Assembly: GCF_014653195.1 (NCBI RefSeq)
Contig: NZ_BNAH01000010.1
Coordinates: 121,762 to 185,761, forward strand
Length of the DNA: 64,000 nt
Direction: 5' to 3'
Source of the DNA: Thalassotalea profundi
Lineage (GTDB): Bacteria; Pseudomonadota; Gammaproteobacteria; Enterobacterales; Alteromonadaceae
The position numbers were made by a program, and so were the translations under genes. Every line of letters starts with the position of its first letter. Positions within the stretch are counted from its first letter, which is position 1. Below are positions 48,509-57,286 of this stretch, piece after piece. The notes below the pieces were generated by a model. That model searched no databases, had not been told where the DNA came from, and saw only the letters and a list, made by a program, of their open reading frames with translations.

Positions 48509-51163
48509 CTAAAAGTTAACACGTACACCTGCAACGAAACGGCGACCGTTAGCATATATTGACATAACACGTACTTTATCAATGTTATATTCAACAATTT
48601 CTTCATCGCTAAGATTTACAGCTTCAAGTGTGAAAGTTACGTTTTCATTGTAATTCCAATTTGCGCTAGCATCCCATTGACCGAAATCATCATTATAAAG
48701 CTCATCACCGTTGAAATGTTGACCTTTATACCATTCACTACGGTAGTTATACATGATGCGAGCACCAAATGTATCGTTTTCATAGTAAGCAGAAAGGTTA
48801 AGCATATCTTGTGAAGTACCTTCAATTAAGCCAGAACCCACTTTCGCTGGGTCACGCTCTTCATCTGTGCTGGTATTCGTATATGTGTAGTTAGCTGTAA
48901 TACCATATCCACCAAAGTCATGCTGAATACTAAATTCTAAACCATCAATTAGACCGCCGTAACCGTTACCAGGCTGAGTAAATTCAACTGGAACCCACGC
49001 TTGTTCTTGCTCATAGTAACGATCTTGAATATCAACCGAACTTGTTCTTAGTGTATTAATATCTTTAACAAAGTATGTCGCAGCAAACATAGATGCATCA
49101 CTGTAATACCACTCATAAGACATATCAAATTGATTTGCAATTGTCGGTCTTAACTGTGGGTTACCCCGTGTTCCAGTATTCTTTTGCGTTGTCGATAATG
49201 ACCCCATTGATTCGTTACCTGAAATATCTTGCCAATTTTGACGAGACATCACACGAGCAGCACCAATACGGAAAATTTGGTCTTCAGCAATATCTAAAGC
49301 AATGTTAAAGCTAGGTAAAAACTCAGAATAATCATTTTCTTGAGAAACCCACTCTAATTCACTTGGATTTAACCAGTTACCATTTAATGTTTTTAAGCCT
49401 GAAGAGTCTTGAGAATAGTTATAACCTGAAGATGTTTGTTCTGTAGAAACATAACGTACACCAACATTACCACGGAAACCATCACCAGAAAAATCACCTT
49501 GAACGTATAACGAAAGGATATCTTCTTCTACAGCCCAAATCTCACCTAAGTTATCGTGAATCGCGTAAGCAGAACCTGGACCAAATGCCATTTCTTCCAT
49601 TACAGCACGGTTATGAGCTAATTGACTTGTAATATTACCACCAGCAGCAACATCAACATTTACAGCACCTAATGCGTCTAAGCCACAGTCAGCTAATGTT
49701 GGGCAGTTTTCGAAAATAGTCCACATTGTGCCATTCCAATCTGAATTTGGATCAACATCTTGTGACGCATGCCAGCTATAAGCATGACGACCTTGGGTAC
49801 GTTCTGCTGAACGAGATTTAATACCTGTTTTAATTTCAGTGAATACACCAAAATCAACTGGTAAAGTTAGGTCTAATTGAACAAAGTCTTCTTCATCTGT
49901 TCCTGGTTTAGAACCACCCCAGATCCAACCAGCTGTAAAGTTTTCACCATCTGATGGTTCAACACCAAAATCAACTGTAGGAGTCCCCGTAAGATCATAA
50001 TCATATCCCGCGGTCATAGCGTTATATTCCCATGATGTTTCACGTAATGTGCCACCTTCAGCTTTAGTCGTACCTATTTCAAAATTCAACGTATAGCTAT
50101 CAGTAGTATAATCAACATCTAAATGAAATTGTTTCGTTTCAGTGCTTGAAACACGGTTGATAAAGTTATACGCCGCACGACCATCATCATCTGATGTTGC
50201 TAAAATAGCCCCATTTACAACATTTGTCGCATTTGCAATAGCTTCAGCTCTGTTTGCTGTAGGGAAATTTAATAAGTTAGCATTTTGGTTATCAACATCC
50301 ATTTTTGAAGAAAGGGCATTGAAAGTCATTACCAAATCATCAGTAGGCGCATATTGTAAAGTTGCAAAGTAAGTTGAACGTTCACGATCTTGTAAGAAAC
50401 GTGGAGCACCGATGTTACGAGGGATACTATAACCATCATCACCTTCATCCCATGCTAAAATCTCTAAACCTTGACGTTCAAGTGTACGATCTTGTTGTAC
50501 AGCAGAAACCATAAAGCCAAAATTTTCATCTTCATTTTTCCAAGAATACATTCCAGCAAGCTGAGGATCTGTTTCTCCAGACTGGTCTGAATATTGTGCT
50601 TCAGCAGATAAACTAACGGTGTTCGCATCCATATCTAAAGGACGACGAGTTTGTAAAATCACAGTACCACCTAATGAACCCTCTTCAAGACTGGCAGTGG
50701 GTGATTTATGTACTTCTAATCCTTTAACGATTACAGAAGGTAACATCGTATAGTTAAAGCTTCGGTTCGCTTCATCTAAAATAAACCAATCTGCTGTGCC
50801 AACCGTTTGACCATTCAATAGAGTTCTATTGTATTTTGGCCCAGCACCACGAATAGAGATTTTCTCTCCTTCACCGAACTCACGACTTACCGCAACACCA
50901 GTGATACGAGATAATGTTTCAGCAACGTTCTTATCTGGAAACTTACCAATATCTTCTGCTGTAATAATATCAACAACACTATCAGCAAATCGTTTTGCAT
51001 TAATGTTTTCTTTTAAAGAACCACGGATTCCACGAACTTCAATAACTTCTGTTTTTTGATCCGCAGCTTCTTCTGCTGCAATTGCAAATGGTGTTGCCCC
51101 ACCTGCAAGGACCATAGCGATAGTGCTCGCTAAAACGCCTTTTTTAAATGTTATAGATGACAT
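48509..51163 (-). CDS. TonB-dependent outer-membrane receptor, probably for chitooligosaccharides
   Basis: The start at 51163 (MSSITFKKGVLAST) follows AAGGGAAAG and gives 884 aa with a signal peptide ending in PFAIAA. Upstream in-frame codons are not part of the gene. The plug domain runs from about 40 (RGIRGSLKENINAKRFADSVVDIITAEDIGKFPDKN is not quoted in full here; key parts are DSVVDIITAED and NVAETLSRITGV) to about 160. A 22-strand barrel follows, ending in the outer-membrane signature FVAGVRVNF. It should import GlcNAc oligomers, by analogy with ChiP-type receptors in GlcNAc regulons. Two NagR operators precede it. Substrate is inferred from context. Confidence 0.9.
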   Translation of the reverse strand: MSSITFKKGVLASTIAMVLAGGATPFAIAAEEAADQKTEVIEVRGIRGSLKENINAKRFADSVVDIITAEDIGKFPDKNVAETLSRITGVAVSREFGEGEKISIRGAGPKYNRTLLNGQTVGTADWFILDEANRSFNYTMLPSVIVKGLEVHKSPTASLEEGSLGGTVILQTRRPLDMDANTVSLSAEAQYSDQSGETDPQLAGMYSWKNEDENFGFMVSAVQQDRTLERQGLEILAWDEGDDGYSIPRNIGAPRFLQDRERSTYFATLQYAPTDDLVMTFNALSSKMDVDNQNANLLNFPTANRAEAIANATNVVNGAILATSDDDGRAAYNFINRVSSTETKQFHLDVDYTTDSYTLNFEIGTTKAEGGTLRETSWEYNAMTAGYDYDLTGTPTVDFGVEPSDGENFTAGWIWGGSKPGTDEEDFVQLDLTLPVDFGVFTEIKTGIKSRSAERTQGRHAYSWHASQDVDPNSDWNGTMWTIFENCPTLADCGLDALGAVNVDVAAGGNITSQLAHNRAVMEEMAFGPGSAYAIHDNLGEIWAVEEDILSLYVQGDFSGDGFRGNVGVRYVSTEQTSSGYNYSQDSSGLKTLNGNWLNPSELEWVSQENDYSEFLPSFNIALDIAEDQIFRIGAARVMSRQNWQDISGNESMGSLSTTQKNTGTRGNPQLRPTIANQFDMSYEWYYSDASMFAATYFVKDINTLRTSSVDIQDRYYEQEQAWVPVEFTQPGNGYGGLIDGLEFSIQHDFGGYGITANYTYTNTSTDEERDPAKVGSGLIEGTSQDMLNLSAYYENDTFGARIMYNYRSEWYKGQHFNGDELYNDDFGQWDASANWNYNENVTFTLEAVNLSDEEIVEYNIDKVRVMSIYANGRRFVAGVRVNF

Positions 51164-51218
51164 CGACTTTCCCTTACACACGTTTTGTAAAATATAGTTA
51201 TAGTTTAACAACCTAAAT

Positions 51219-51234
51219 AAGACAGCGCTGTCTT
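51219..51234 (-). promoter_or_regulatory. NagR operator 1 of the receptor gene
   Basis: AAGACAGCGCTGTCTT, a perfect 16-bp palindrome with the GACAGCGCTGTC core of the locus, centred 64 bp upstream of the receptor ATG. Confidence 0.8.
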
Positions 51235-51242
51235 TATAAGTA

Positions 51243-51258
51243 ATGACAGCGTTGTCAT
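51243..51258 (-). promoter_or_regulatory. NagR operator 2 of the receptor gene
   Basis: ATGACAGCGTTGTCAT, centred 24 bp upstream of operator 1, a little over two helical turns. It is the only place in the window with two copies. Confidence 0.85.
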
Positions 51259-51532
51259 GGGTTGACTAAAACCATACACAAAAAAAAGTATAATGGCTAG
51301 TCAATATCTAAAATAAACCTAACTAAAAACTTTAAGTCTATGTATTAAAATAAAATTTATATAGAAAAAATTTTATGAAATAAGACGTATTTACTATGTT
51401 ATAAGTGAAAGAATATTCACTATGAGAGAATAAATAAAAAAATACACATAAAAATTTTCTGTTCATCTCTATGATCTAATCTGATTAACGTAACGATAAA
51501 TAATTTGAAAGCGCATACATAACTAAAAGACA

Positions 51533-51561
51533 AAACGCCTGATGAAATATATCAGGCGTTT
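51533..51561 (-). terminator. Terminator after pgi
   Basis: AAACGCCTGAT / ATCAGGCGTTT, an 11-bp perfect stem with a 7-nt loop, followed on the minus strand by TTGTCTTTT. It lies about 50 bp past the pgi stop. Confidence 0.88.
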
Positions 51562-51612
51562 GAATTTAAATATAACATTCCACATTAAAATGGGTACAAA
51601 TTAAGATAGTTT

Positions 51613-53259
51613 TTATGAGCGAGTTGCATTTTTATAATAAGCAATTAAATGTGCTGTGGAACAATCGTGTGATTTTGAAATATCATCACTTTCAAGTTCA
51701 GCTTGAATACTTGCAGCCAGTCCTTTGCCAAGCTCTACGCCCCATTGATCAAAGGAACATATTTGTAGAATAATTCCTTGGACAAAAATTTTATTTTCAT
51801 ACAATGCAATTAAACTACCTAAAGTTCTAGGATCTATGCGTTTTAGCAATAGTGTATTTGTCGGCCTATTACCTTTATGAACTTTATGAGGTGCAACTTT
51901 ATTTATGTATTCATCAGTACGACCTTTAGCTTTCAAGTCCTCACGTACTTGAGCTTCATTAACCCCCGTCATTAATGCTTGTGTTTGAGCAAAAAAATTC
52001 GACATTAAGGTTTCATGATGCCCTTGTACTGGCGTCACACTTTCGACCGAGCCAATAAAATCTGCAGGTACTACATTGTTACTTTGATGTAAGTATTGAT
52101 AAAAAGCATGCTGACCATTAATGCCCAATTCCCCCCAAATTGAAGGAACTGTTGGATAATCTATTTCATTACCATCCCAAGACACCGACTTACCATTACT
52201 TTCCATCTCAGCTTGTTGTAAGTAGGCAGCCAGCATATGCAAAGTTTGATCATATGGTAAAATGGCTTGTGATCTTGCCCCTAAAAATGTTGTATTCCAA
52301 ACACTTAATAATGCCATTACCGCAGGCATATTATTTTCCAATGGTGCATCAACAAAATGTTGATCCATCTCATTGGCACCATCAAGTAACTCTTTAAACT
52401 TATCAAAACCTAAATCAAGTGCTATAGCTAAACCGATAGCTGACCATAATGAAAACCTACCTCCAACCCAATCCCACATATCAAAGATATTATCTGCTTC
52501 AATCCCAAATGACATGGCGTTCTCTTTATTCGCGGTTACCGCTACAAAATGCTTTGCAACTGACTTATCGTCAAATGAGGAGGCCGTTAGCCATTTGATA
52601 GCCGTTTTGGCATTTGTCATTGTTTCTGTGGTAGTGAATGTTTTACTTGATACAATGAAGAGTACTTTTTCCGGATCCAAAGGTCTGAGTATTTCAACTA
52701 TTTGAGCACCATCAACATTCGAAACATAATGTACATTCACACTATTATCACTGTAATGTTTTAATGCTTCTGTAACCATTTGAGGGCCAAGATTTGAGCC
52801 ACCAACACCAATATTGACAATATCTGTAATACGCTTTCCGGAATAGCCTAACCAATGCCCCTGCCTCACACTATCGACAAACTCTTCCATTTTAGCTAAC
52901 TGATTGGCGACGCTTAATGTTACATTTTCACCATCAACCCACAAAGGCGCTTTACTACTTCTACGCAAGGCCGTATGTAATACTGCTCGTTCTTCTGTTT
53001 TATTGATCTTTTCTCCAGCAAACATCTTTTCACGCCACTGGGTAACCTCACATTCATTTGCTAATGAAAAAAGTGCAGTCATTACTTCACTATCGATTAA
53101 GTTTTTCGAATAATCTAGTAACATTTTAGGTAGTTCAATTGAAAATTTGTCAAAACGCTGCGTATCTTCAGCAAAAAGATCATTCATATGCTGCGATTGT
53201 TTTTCTTTAGCCAAACTAACCAATTTCTTCCAACTATCTAATGATTGACGACTTGACAT
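51613..53259 (-). CDS. pgi: Glucose-6-phosphate isomerase
   Basis: Interconverts glucose-6-P and fructose-6-P. The start at 53259 (MSSRQSLDSWKKL) follows TAGGAAC and gives 548 aa. A longer open frame runs into the NagR operator and is not used. Motifs: VNIGVGGSNLGPQMVTEAL, VSSKTFTTTETMTNA, and the signature near GVELGKGLA at the C-terminus. Its single operator suggests that fructose-6-P made from GlcNAc is balanced with glucose-6-P through this enzyme. Confidence 0.97.
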   Translation of the reverse strand: MSSRQSLDSWKKLVSLAKEKQSQHMNDLFAEDTQRFDKFSIELPKMLLDYSKNLIDSEVMTALFSLANECEVTQWREKMFAGEKINKTEERAVLHTALRRSSKAPLWVDGENVTLSVANQLAKMEEFVDSVRQGHWLGYSGKRITDIVNIGVGGSNLGPQMVTEALKHYSDNSVNVHYVSNVDGAQIVEILRPLDPEKVLFIVSSKTFTTTETMTNAKTAIKWLTASSFDDKSVAKHFVAVTANKENAMSFGIEADNIFDMWDWVGGRFSLWSAIGLAIALDLGFDKFKELLDGANEMDQHFVDAPLENNMPAVMALLSVWNTTFLGARSQAILPYDQTLHMLAAYLQQAEMESNGKSVSWDGNEIDYPTVPSIWGELGINGQHAFYQYLHQSNNVVPADFIGSVESVTPVQGHHETLMSNFFAQTQALMTGVNEAQVREDLKAKGRTDEYINKVAPHKVHKGNRPTNTLLLKRIDPRTLGSLIALYENKIFVQGIILQICSFDQWGVELGKGLAASIQAELESDDISKSHDCSTAHLIAYYKNATRS

Positions 53260-53299
53260 AACGGTTCCTAGTGCATTAATTTTGCTATTGTTATCTATC

Positions 53300-53330
53300 A
53301 AGATATTTAAAAATGACAACGCTGTCAATT
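53300..53330 (-). promoter_or_regulatory. NagR operator and promoter of pgi
   Basis: Plus-strand TGACAACGCTGTCA spans 53314-53327. On the minus strand TTGACA (53323-53328) is followed after exactly 17 bp by TATCTT (53300-53305), so the operator contains the -35 element. It also lies 163 bp before nagR. Confidence 0.85.
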
Positions 53331-53489
53331 ATTAAATATTTTTCTTTGCCGCAGATGAAATGCACTTGTTTCTACACAAGTCTAATTAGTGGTTGCTGAA
53401 CTTTCGATAAAAACATACTCTATAGTGCCCTAACGCCACGTATAGGGGAATGTACCATAATCAAATCCTATTTAAGGTTATAAAAATAG

Positions 53490-54503
53490 ATGAAAGCGAC
53501 AATAAATGACGTTGCCAAGCAAGCTGGCGTTTCAATAAAAACAGTTTCAAGAGTCATGAATAATGAACCTTCGGTGAGACAACCGACGCGTGAAAAAGTA
53601 ATGGCCGTTGTAGAAGCGCTTAATTATCAACCTAACTTGGCTGCTAGGAATTTAGCCGGCTCTAAAGCTTATAGTATCGCTTTCATTTATGACAACCCTA
53701 ATGCTTATTATGTTATTGATATGCAAAATGGTATATTGCAAGCATGTAAAAAATTAGGCTTTGAGCTACTCATTCATCCATGTAGTGCTAAATCAGACGA
53801 CTTACTCGAATCTATTACAAATATGATCAAGCATTCTCGCATAGCGGGGTTGATCCTTACCCCTCCTTTCTCAGAAAATCCTGAATTTGTTCAACATTTA
53901 TTAGCATTAGACGTAGATATAGTTCGAATAATGTCAGGCAACGAAAAGCCTGATGATTTAGCACCATGCATTATGATTAATGACTTTGAAGCATCTCTTT
54001 GTATAACTCAACACCTTATTGATTTAGGTCATAAAGATATTGGTTTTATCGCTGGGGAAGCTGAACATATGTCAACAGTTGAGCGTTTAAAAGGCTATAA
54101 ACAGGCACTTAAAAATAACGACATTCCGATTGATGAACAACTTATTGTACAAGGCACGTATTCATTTGAGTCAGGTGTAAATGGGGCAAAACACCTGTTG
54201 ACATCTTCAAGAAAACCTTCTGCTATTTTTTCTTGTAATGATGAAATCGCTGCTGGGGCTTTATTTGCTTCACGTTTAATGGGGGTTGCAATACCGGAGG
54301 AACTTTCAATTACAGGGTTCGAAAATAGCCCATTTTCTCGTCAAACTTGGCCAAGGTTGACAACAGCAGATCAACCTACACTTCAAATAGCAGAGAATGC
54401 GGCAAATCTATTAATTGCGACTTCTCGTAAACAACCACTCAAAAACATTACAACACAATATACCCCTCAACTTATTGTAAGGGATTCAACCAGCCAGCAA
54501 TAA
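53490..54503 (+). CDS. nagR: LacI-family regulator of GlcNAc use (NagR-like)
   Basis: 337-aa LacI/GalR repressor: helix-turn-helix and hinge helix at 1-60 (ATINDVAKQAGVSIKTVSRV; LNYQPNLAARNLAG), then a periplasmic-binding-protein-like sugar domain with the typical ARNLAGSKAYSIAF join and FSCNDEIAAGAL. It is divergent from pgi. The palindromes with a central CG in this locus (TGACARCGYTGTCA) fit LacI-type operators, so it is the likely repressor. The effector is probably GlcNAc or GlcNAc-6-P (inference). Confidence 0.88.
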   Translation: MKATINDVAKQAGVSIKTVSRVMNNEPSVRQPTREKVMAVVEALNYQPNLAARNLAGSKAYSIAFIYDNPNAYYVIDMQNGILQACKKLGFELLIHPCSAKSDDLLESITNMIKHSRIAGLILTPPFSENPEFVQHLLALDVDIVRIMSGNEKPDDLAPCIMINDFEASLCITQHLIDLGHKDIGFIAGEAEHMSTVERLKGYKQALKNNDIPIDEQLIVQGTYSFESGVNGAKHLLTSSRKPSAIFSCNDEIAAGALFASRLMGVAIPEELSITGFENSPFSRQTWPRLTTADQPTLQIAENAANLLIATSRKQPLKNITTQYTPQLIVRDSTSQQ

Positions 54504-54521
54504 TGTGCAAATAAATAAAAA

Positions 54522-54555
54522 GTGTTGTCTTTAACCATATTGTTATAGACAACAC
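54522..54555 (+). terminator. Probable terminator after nagR
   Basis: GTGTTGTCT-t-TAAC / GTTA-t-AGACAACAC forms a 13-pair stem with one internal mismatch and a 6-nt loop, 18 bp past the nagR stop. No T tract follows, so efficiency is uncertain. Confidence 0.5.
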
Positions 54556-54754
54556 ATTATCAAACTTTAATTATTGATAGATATTATCTACAGTTTATGA
54601 CAAAAACTCCTAGTATCTTTACTTAAACTGCTTATTTCAATGATTTTTTATTGCAATAATACAGATATCACTTAATTAATGACCATTAAACCTAAAATAT
54701 TAACTACCCATTAATCTTGCTATAAATATAAAGACAATTAAGTAATATTTGAGA

Positions 54755-55597
54755 TTAATTAAACATTGTTTTCACATCCGCAACCATGTCTAAAAACTCA
54801 GGGGTTTGCATAAAATCAATATCTGGCATTAAGCCTTTATTTACATAGCTTTTTAGCAAAACTTTTTTGGTTGATTCATTTTTAAAAATATTATGATAAA
54901 TCGCGCCTGCACGTATAAAATCGAGATAATGCACATCATGTGGTAATACCGTTAAATCACTCCAATTTTGAACTAAGCTAGTGAATTCTTCGCTAAAGCC
55001 CCATGCTCGTGTCACTTCCGCACCTATATCACTTGATAATTTGATAATTGCTTGCTGTAAAAACGTTGGATTAGCAAATACATCAGGATGGTTTTCAGCC
55101 TCAGTTAAAATAGGCAATATCCCGATATTATGAACTAAAGTAGCTAAAGTTAATGTATCTAAGGCTAAAGATGTATGTTTATGTTCTTTGAGAAAAAATG
55201 TCATTAATGCAATAGCCACCGAAGCTACATCAACTGTTTTTGTCCATGACTTATTTAAATACATCGCCACTATTTCATTTTTAGACACAAACACTTGTTC
55301 TAATGCCATTGCAGTTGCAATACTTTTTATTTGTCTCAATCCGATACGAGTGACGGCTTGATTAACTGTCTCAACTTTAACACTTCGTCCTAAAATAGCA
55401 CTATTAGCAACCTTTAAAATCCCCATTGATAAAGCGGGATCATGGCCAATAATATCACTCATTTTGTGAAGATTTACTTCGGGATCATCTGCAGCTTCAC
55501 GCACTTTAAGCGCAATCTCTGGTAAAGTGGGTAAAACTAAAGCATCCTGCTTAATTTTTTCGACAAGTATTGTATAAAGTGCGTTCTCTGTTCCCAT
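54755..55597 (-). CDS. HDOD-domain protein
   Basis: 280-aa protein filled by an HDOD domain (about 15-215): LPTLPEIALKVREAADDPEVNLHKMSDIIGHDPALSMGILKVANSA is the classic start of the fold (only part quoted elsewhere), and LATLVHNIGIL takes the place of the HD metal site. HDOD proteins are non-catalytic relatives of HD phosphohydrolases used in signalling. The second ATG (55597) is favoured because TAGG lies 7 bp before it. No partner domain and no operon neighbour, so the pathway is unknown. Confidence 0.85.
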   Translation of the reverse strand: MGTENALYTILVEKIKQDALVLPTLPEIALKVREAADDPEVNLHKMSDIIGHDPALSMGILKVANSAILGRSVKVETVNQAVTRIGLRQIKSIATAMALEQVFVSKNEIVAMYLNKSWTKTVDVASVAIALMTFFLKEHKHTSLALDTLTLATLVHNIGILPILTEAENHPDVFANPTFLQQAIIKLSSDIGAEVTRAWGFSEEFTSLVQNWSDLTVLPHDVHYLDFIRAGAIYHNIFKNESTKKVLLKSYVNKGLMPDIDFMQTPEFLDMVADVKTMFN

Positions 55598-55838
55598 TAG
55601 CATACCTAATTATCTATTATGTTACTTTAAAAAATAGCATATATATTTCAAATATATATATTAATTTTAAAAATTTAATTATTAATATCACTTAAGAAAT
55701 ATATACCGATAAAAATTTAAAACAAATAAAAATATAAGCTTTTACCTCCTATTTATATAAACTTTGATCTACTCCTAATTTTTGCCAATTAACTTTTGTT
55801 ATAGTTTTGCTTTCTCTACTGTTTAATATTATAGCTTT

Positions 55839-57209
55839 ATGTTAAAACCTGAATTGTTATCTCCGGCTGGCAGCCTTAAAAACATGCGCTACGCTTTTGC
55901 GTATGGCGCTGATGCTGTTTACGCTGGCCAACCTAGATATTCCTTACGCGTACGAAATAATGAATTTACATTAAGTAATATAAAAATTGGTATCAATGAA
56001 GCACATGCTTTAGGAAAAAAGTTTTACTTAGTTAATAATATCGCTCCTCATAACAGTAAATTAAAAACCTTTATTAAAGATATTTCACCAATTATCCAAA
56101 TGATGCCAGATGCCTTGATTATGTCAGATCCTGGCTTAATACTGATGGTGCGAGAACAATTTCCAGAAATGCCTATCCATCTATCAGTCCAAGCAAATAC
56201 AGTGAATTGGTCTACCGTTAAATTTTGGCATCAACAAGGAATTGAACGTGTGATACTATCGCGAGAGCTTTCACTTGACGAAATTGAAGAAATTCGCTTT
56301 AGATGTCCTGAAATGGAATTAGAAGTATTTGTTCATGGCGCACTTTGCATGGCATATTCAGGTCGCTGTTTATTATCAGGATACATTAATAAACGCGATC
56401 CTAATCAAGGTACATGTACAAATGCTTGTCGCTGGAAGTATGATACACACGCAGCAACAGAAACTGAAACCGGCGATGTCGTAGCAACTAAACCTATCGA
56501 AATTTATACACCAGAGACTCATTTAGACACTAAGCCCGTTGAGGATATTGTGTTATTACAAGAACAAGGTCGTCCTGGTGAGTATATGCCCGCGTTTGAA
56601 GATGAGCATGGCACATATATAATGAACTCTAAAGATTTGCGAGCTGTTGAGCATGTAGAACGTTTAGTAAAAATGGGGGTACATTCGTTAAAAATTGAAG
56701 GGCGTACCAAATCATTTTATTATTGTGCCCGTACTGCCCAGATATACAACCAAGCCATTTTAGACGCTATTTCAGATAAACCTTTTAATCAACAACTAAA
56801 TACAGATCTAGAGCACCTAGCTCATCGAGGTTATACCGAAGGTTTTTTACAACGACATCGTCCTAGCGATACCCAAAATTATGATTATGGCTATTCAAAA
56901 AGTGACACTCAACAATTTGTTGGAGAAGTTGTTGGGCGAGATGAACATACTCAGTTAATTGAAGTTGATGTAAAAAATAAGTTTCTCATTGGAGATCGAT
57001 TAGAGCTTATGACACCTGAAGGTAATGTTAGTTTTATTCTGAAGCATATGGAAAATCAAAAAAAAGAGTTAGTTAATGATGCTAAAGGCTCTGGTTATAA
57101 AGTGTTTATTAAATTAGACACTTCACTAGATCTTAAATTTGGCATAATCATGCGTTATTTGGACGAAGATGGCACAACACGCCAACCATTTATACAGAAT
57201 AAAAAGTAA
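55839..57209 (+). CDS. trhP: U32-family tRNA U34 hydroxylation protein (TrhP/YegQ type)
   Basis: 456-aa U32 'peptidase' family protein, close in length and pattern to E. coli YegQ/TrhP, which makes 5-hydroxyuridine at tRNA position 34 using prephenate. N-terminal PELLSPAGSLKNMRYAFAYGADAVY, the U32 signature EVFVHGALCMAYSGRCLLSGY, and Cys residues in GTCTNACRWKY fit an iron-sulfur cluster site. C-terminal beta-barrel domain from about 370. No clear ribosome site before the ATG. RlhA-like members are the main alternative. Confidence 0.9.
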   Translation: MLKPELLSPAGSLKNMRYAFAYGADAVYAGQPRYSLRVRNNEFTLSNIKIGINEAHALGKKFYLVNNIAPHNSKLKTFIKDISPIIQMMPDALIMSDPGLILMVREQFPEMPIHLSVQANTVNWSTVKFWHQQGIERVILSRELSLDEIEEIRFRCPEMELEVFVHGALCMAYSGRCLLSGYINKRDPNQGTCTNACRWKYDTHAATETETGDVVATKPIEIYTPETHLDTKPVEDIVLLQEQGRPGEYMPAFEDEHGTYIMNSKDLRAVEHVERLVKMGVHSLKIEGRTKSFYYCARTAQIYNQAILDAISDKPFNQQLNTDLEHLAHRGYTEGFLQRHRPSDTQNYDYGYSKSDTQQFVGEVVGRDEHTQLIEVDVKNKFLIGDRLELMTPEGNVSFILKHMENQKKELVNDAKGSGYKVFIKLDTSLDLKFGIIMRYLDEDGTTRQPFIQNKK

Positions 57210-57286
57210 CTTTTACTAGGTATTTTATAGCAATGGAAAGCTGTGATGTGATTAATAGCACAGCTTTTATTACATTTCATGCAATG

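Larger units (their letters stand above)
51164..51532. other. Regulatory region between the receptor and pgi
   Basis: Holds the receptor's ribosome site, the two NagR operators (51219-51258) and about 270 bp of very AT-rich sequence (51259-51532) in which no gene or repeat was recognised. Confidence 0.6.

Noticed and set aside
51164..51211. Longer TonB receptor start at 51211
   Set aside because: The signal peptide and ribosome site point to 51163.
53260..53328. Longer pgi start at 53328
   Set aside because: The extra residues are translated from the NagR operator and promoter. TAGGAAC before 53259 fixes the start.
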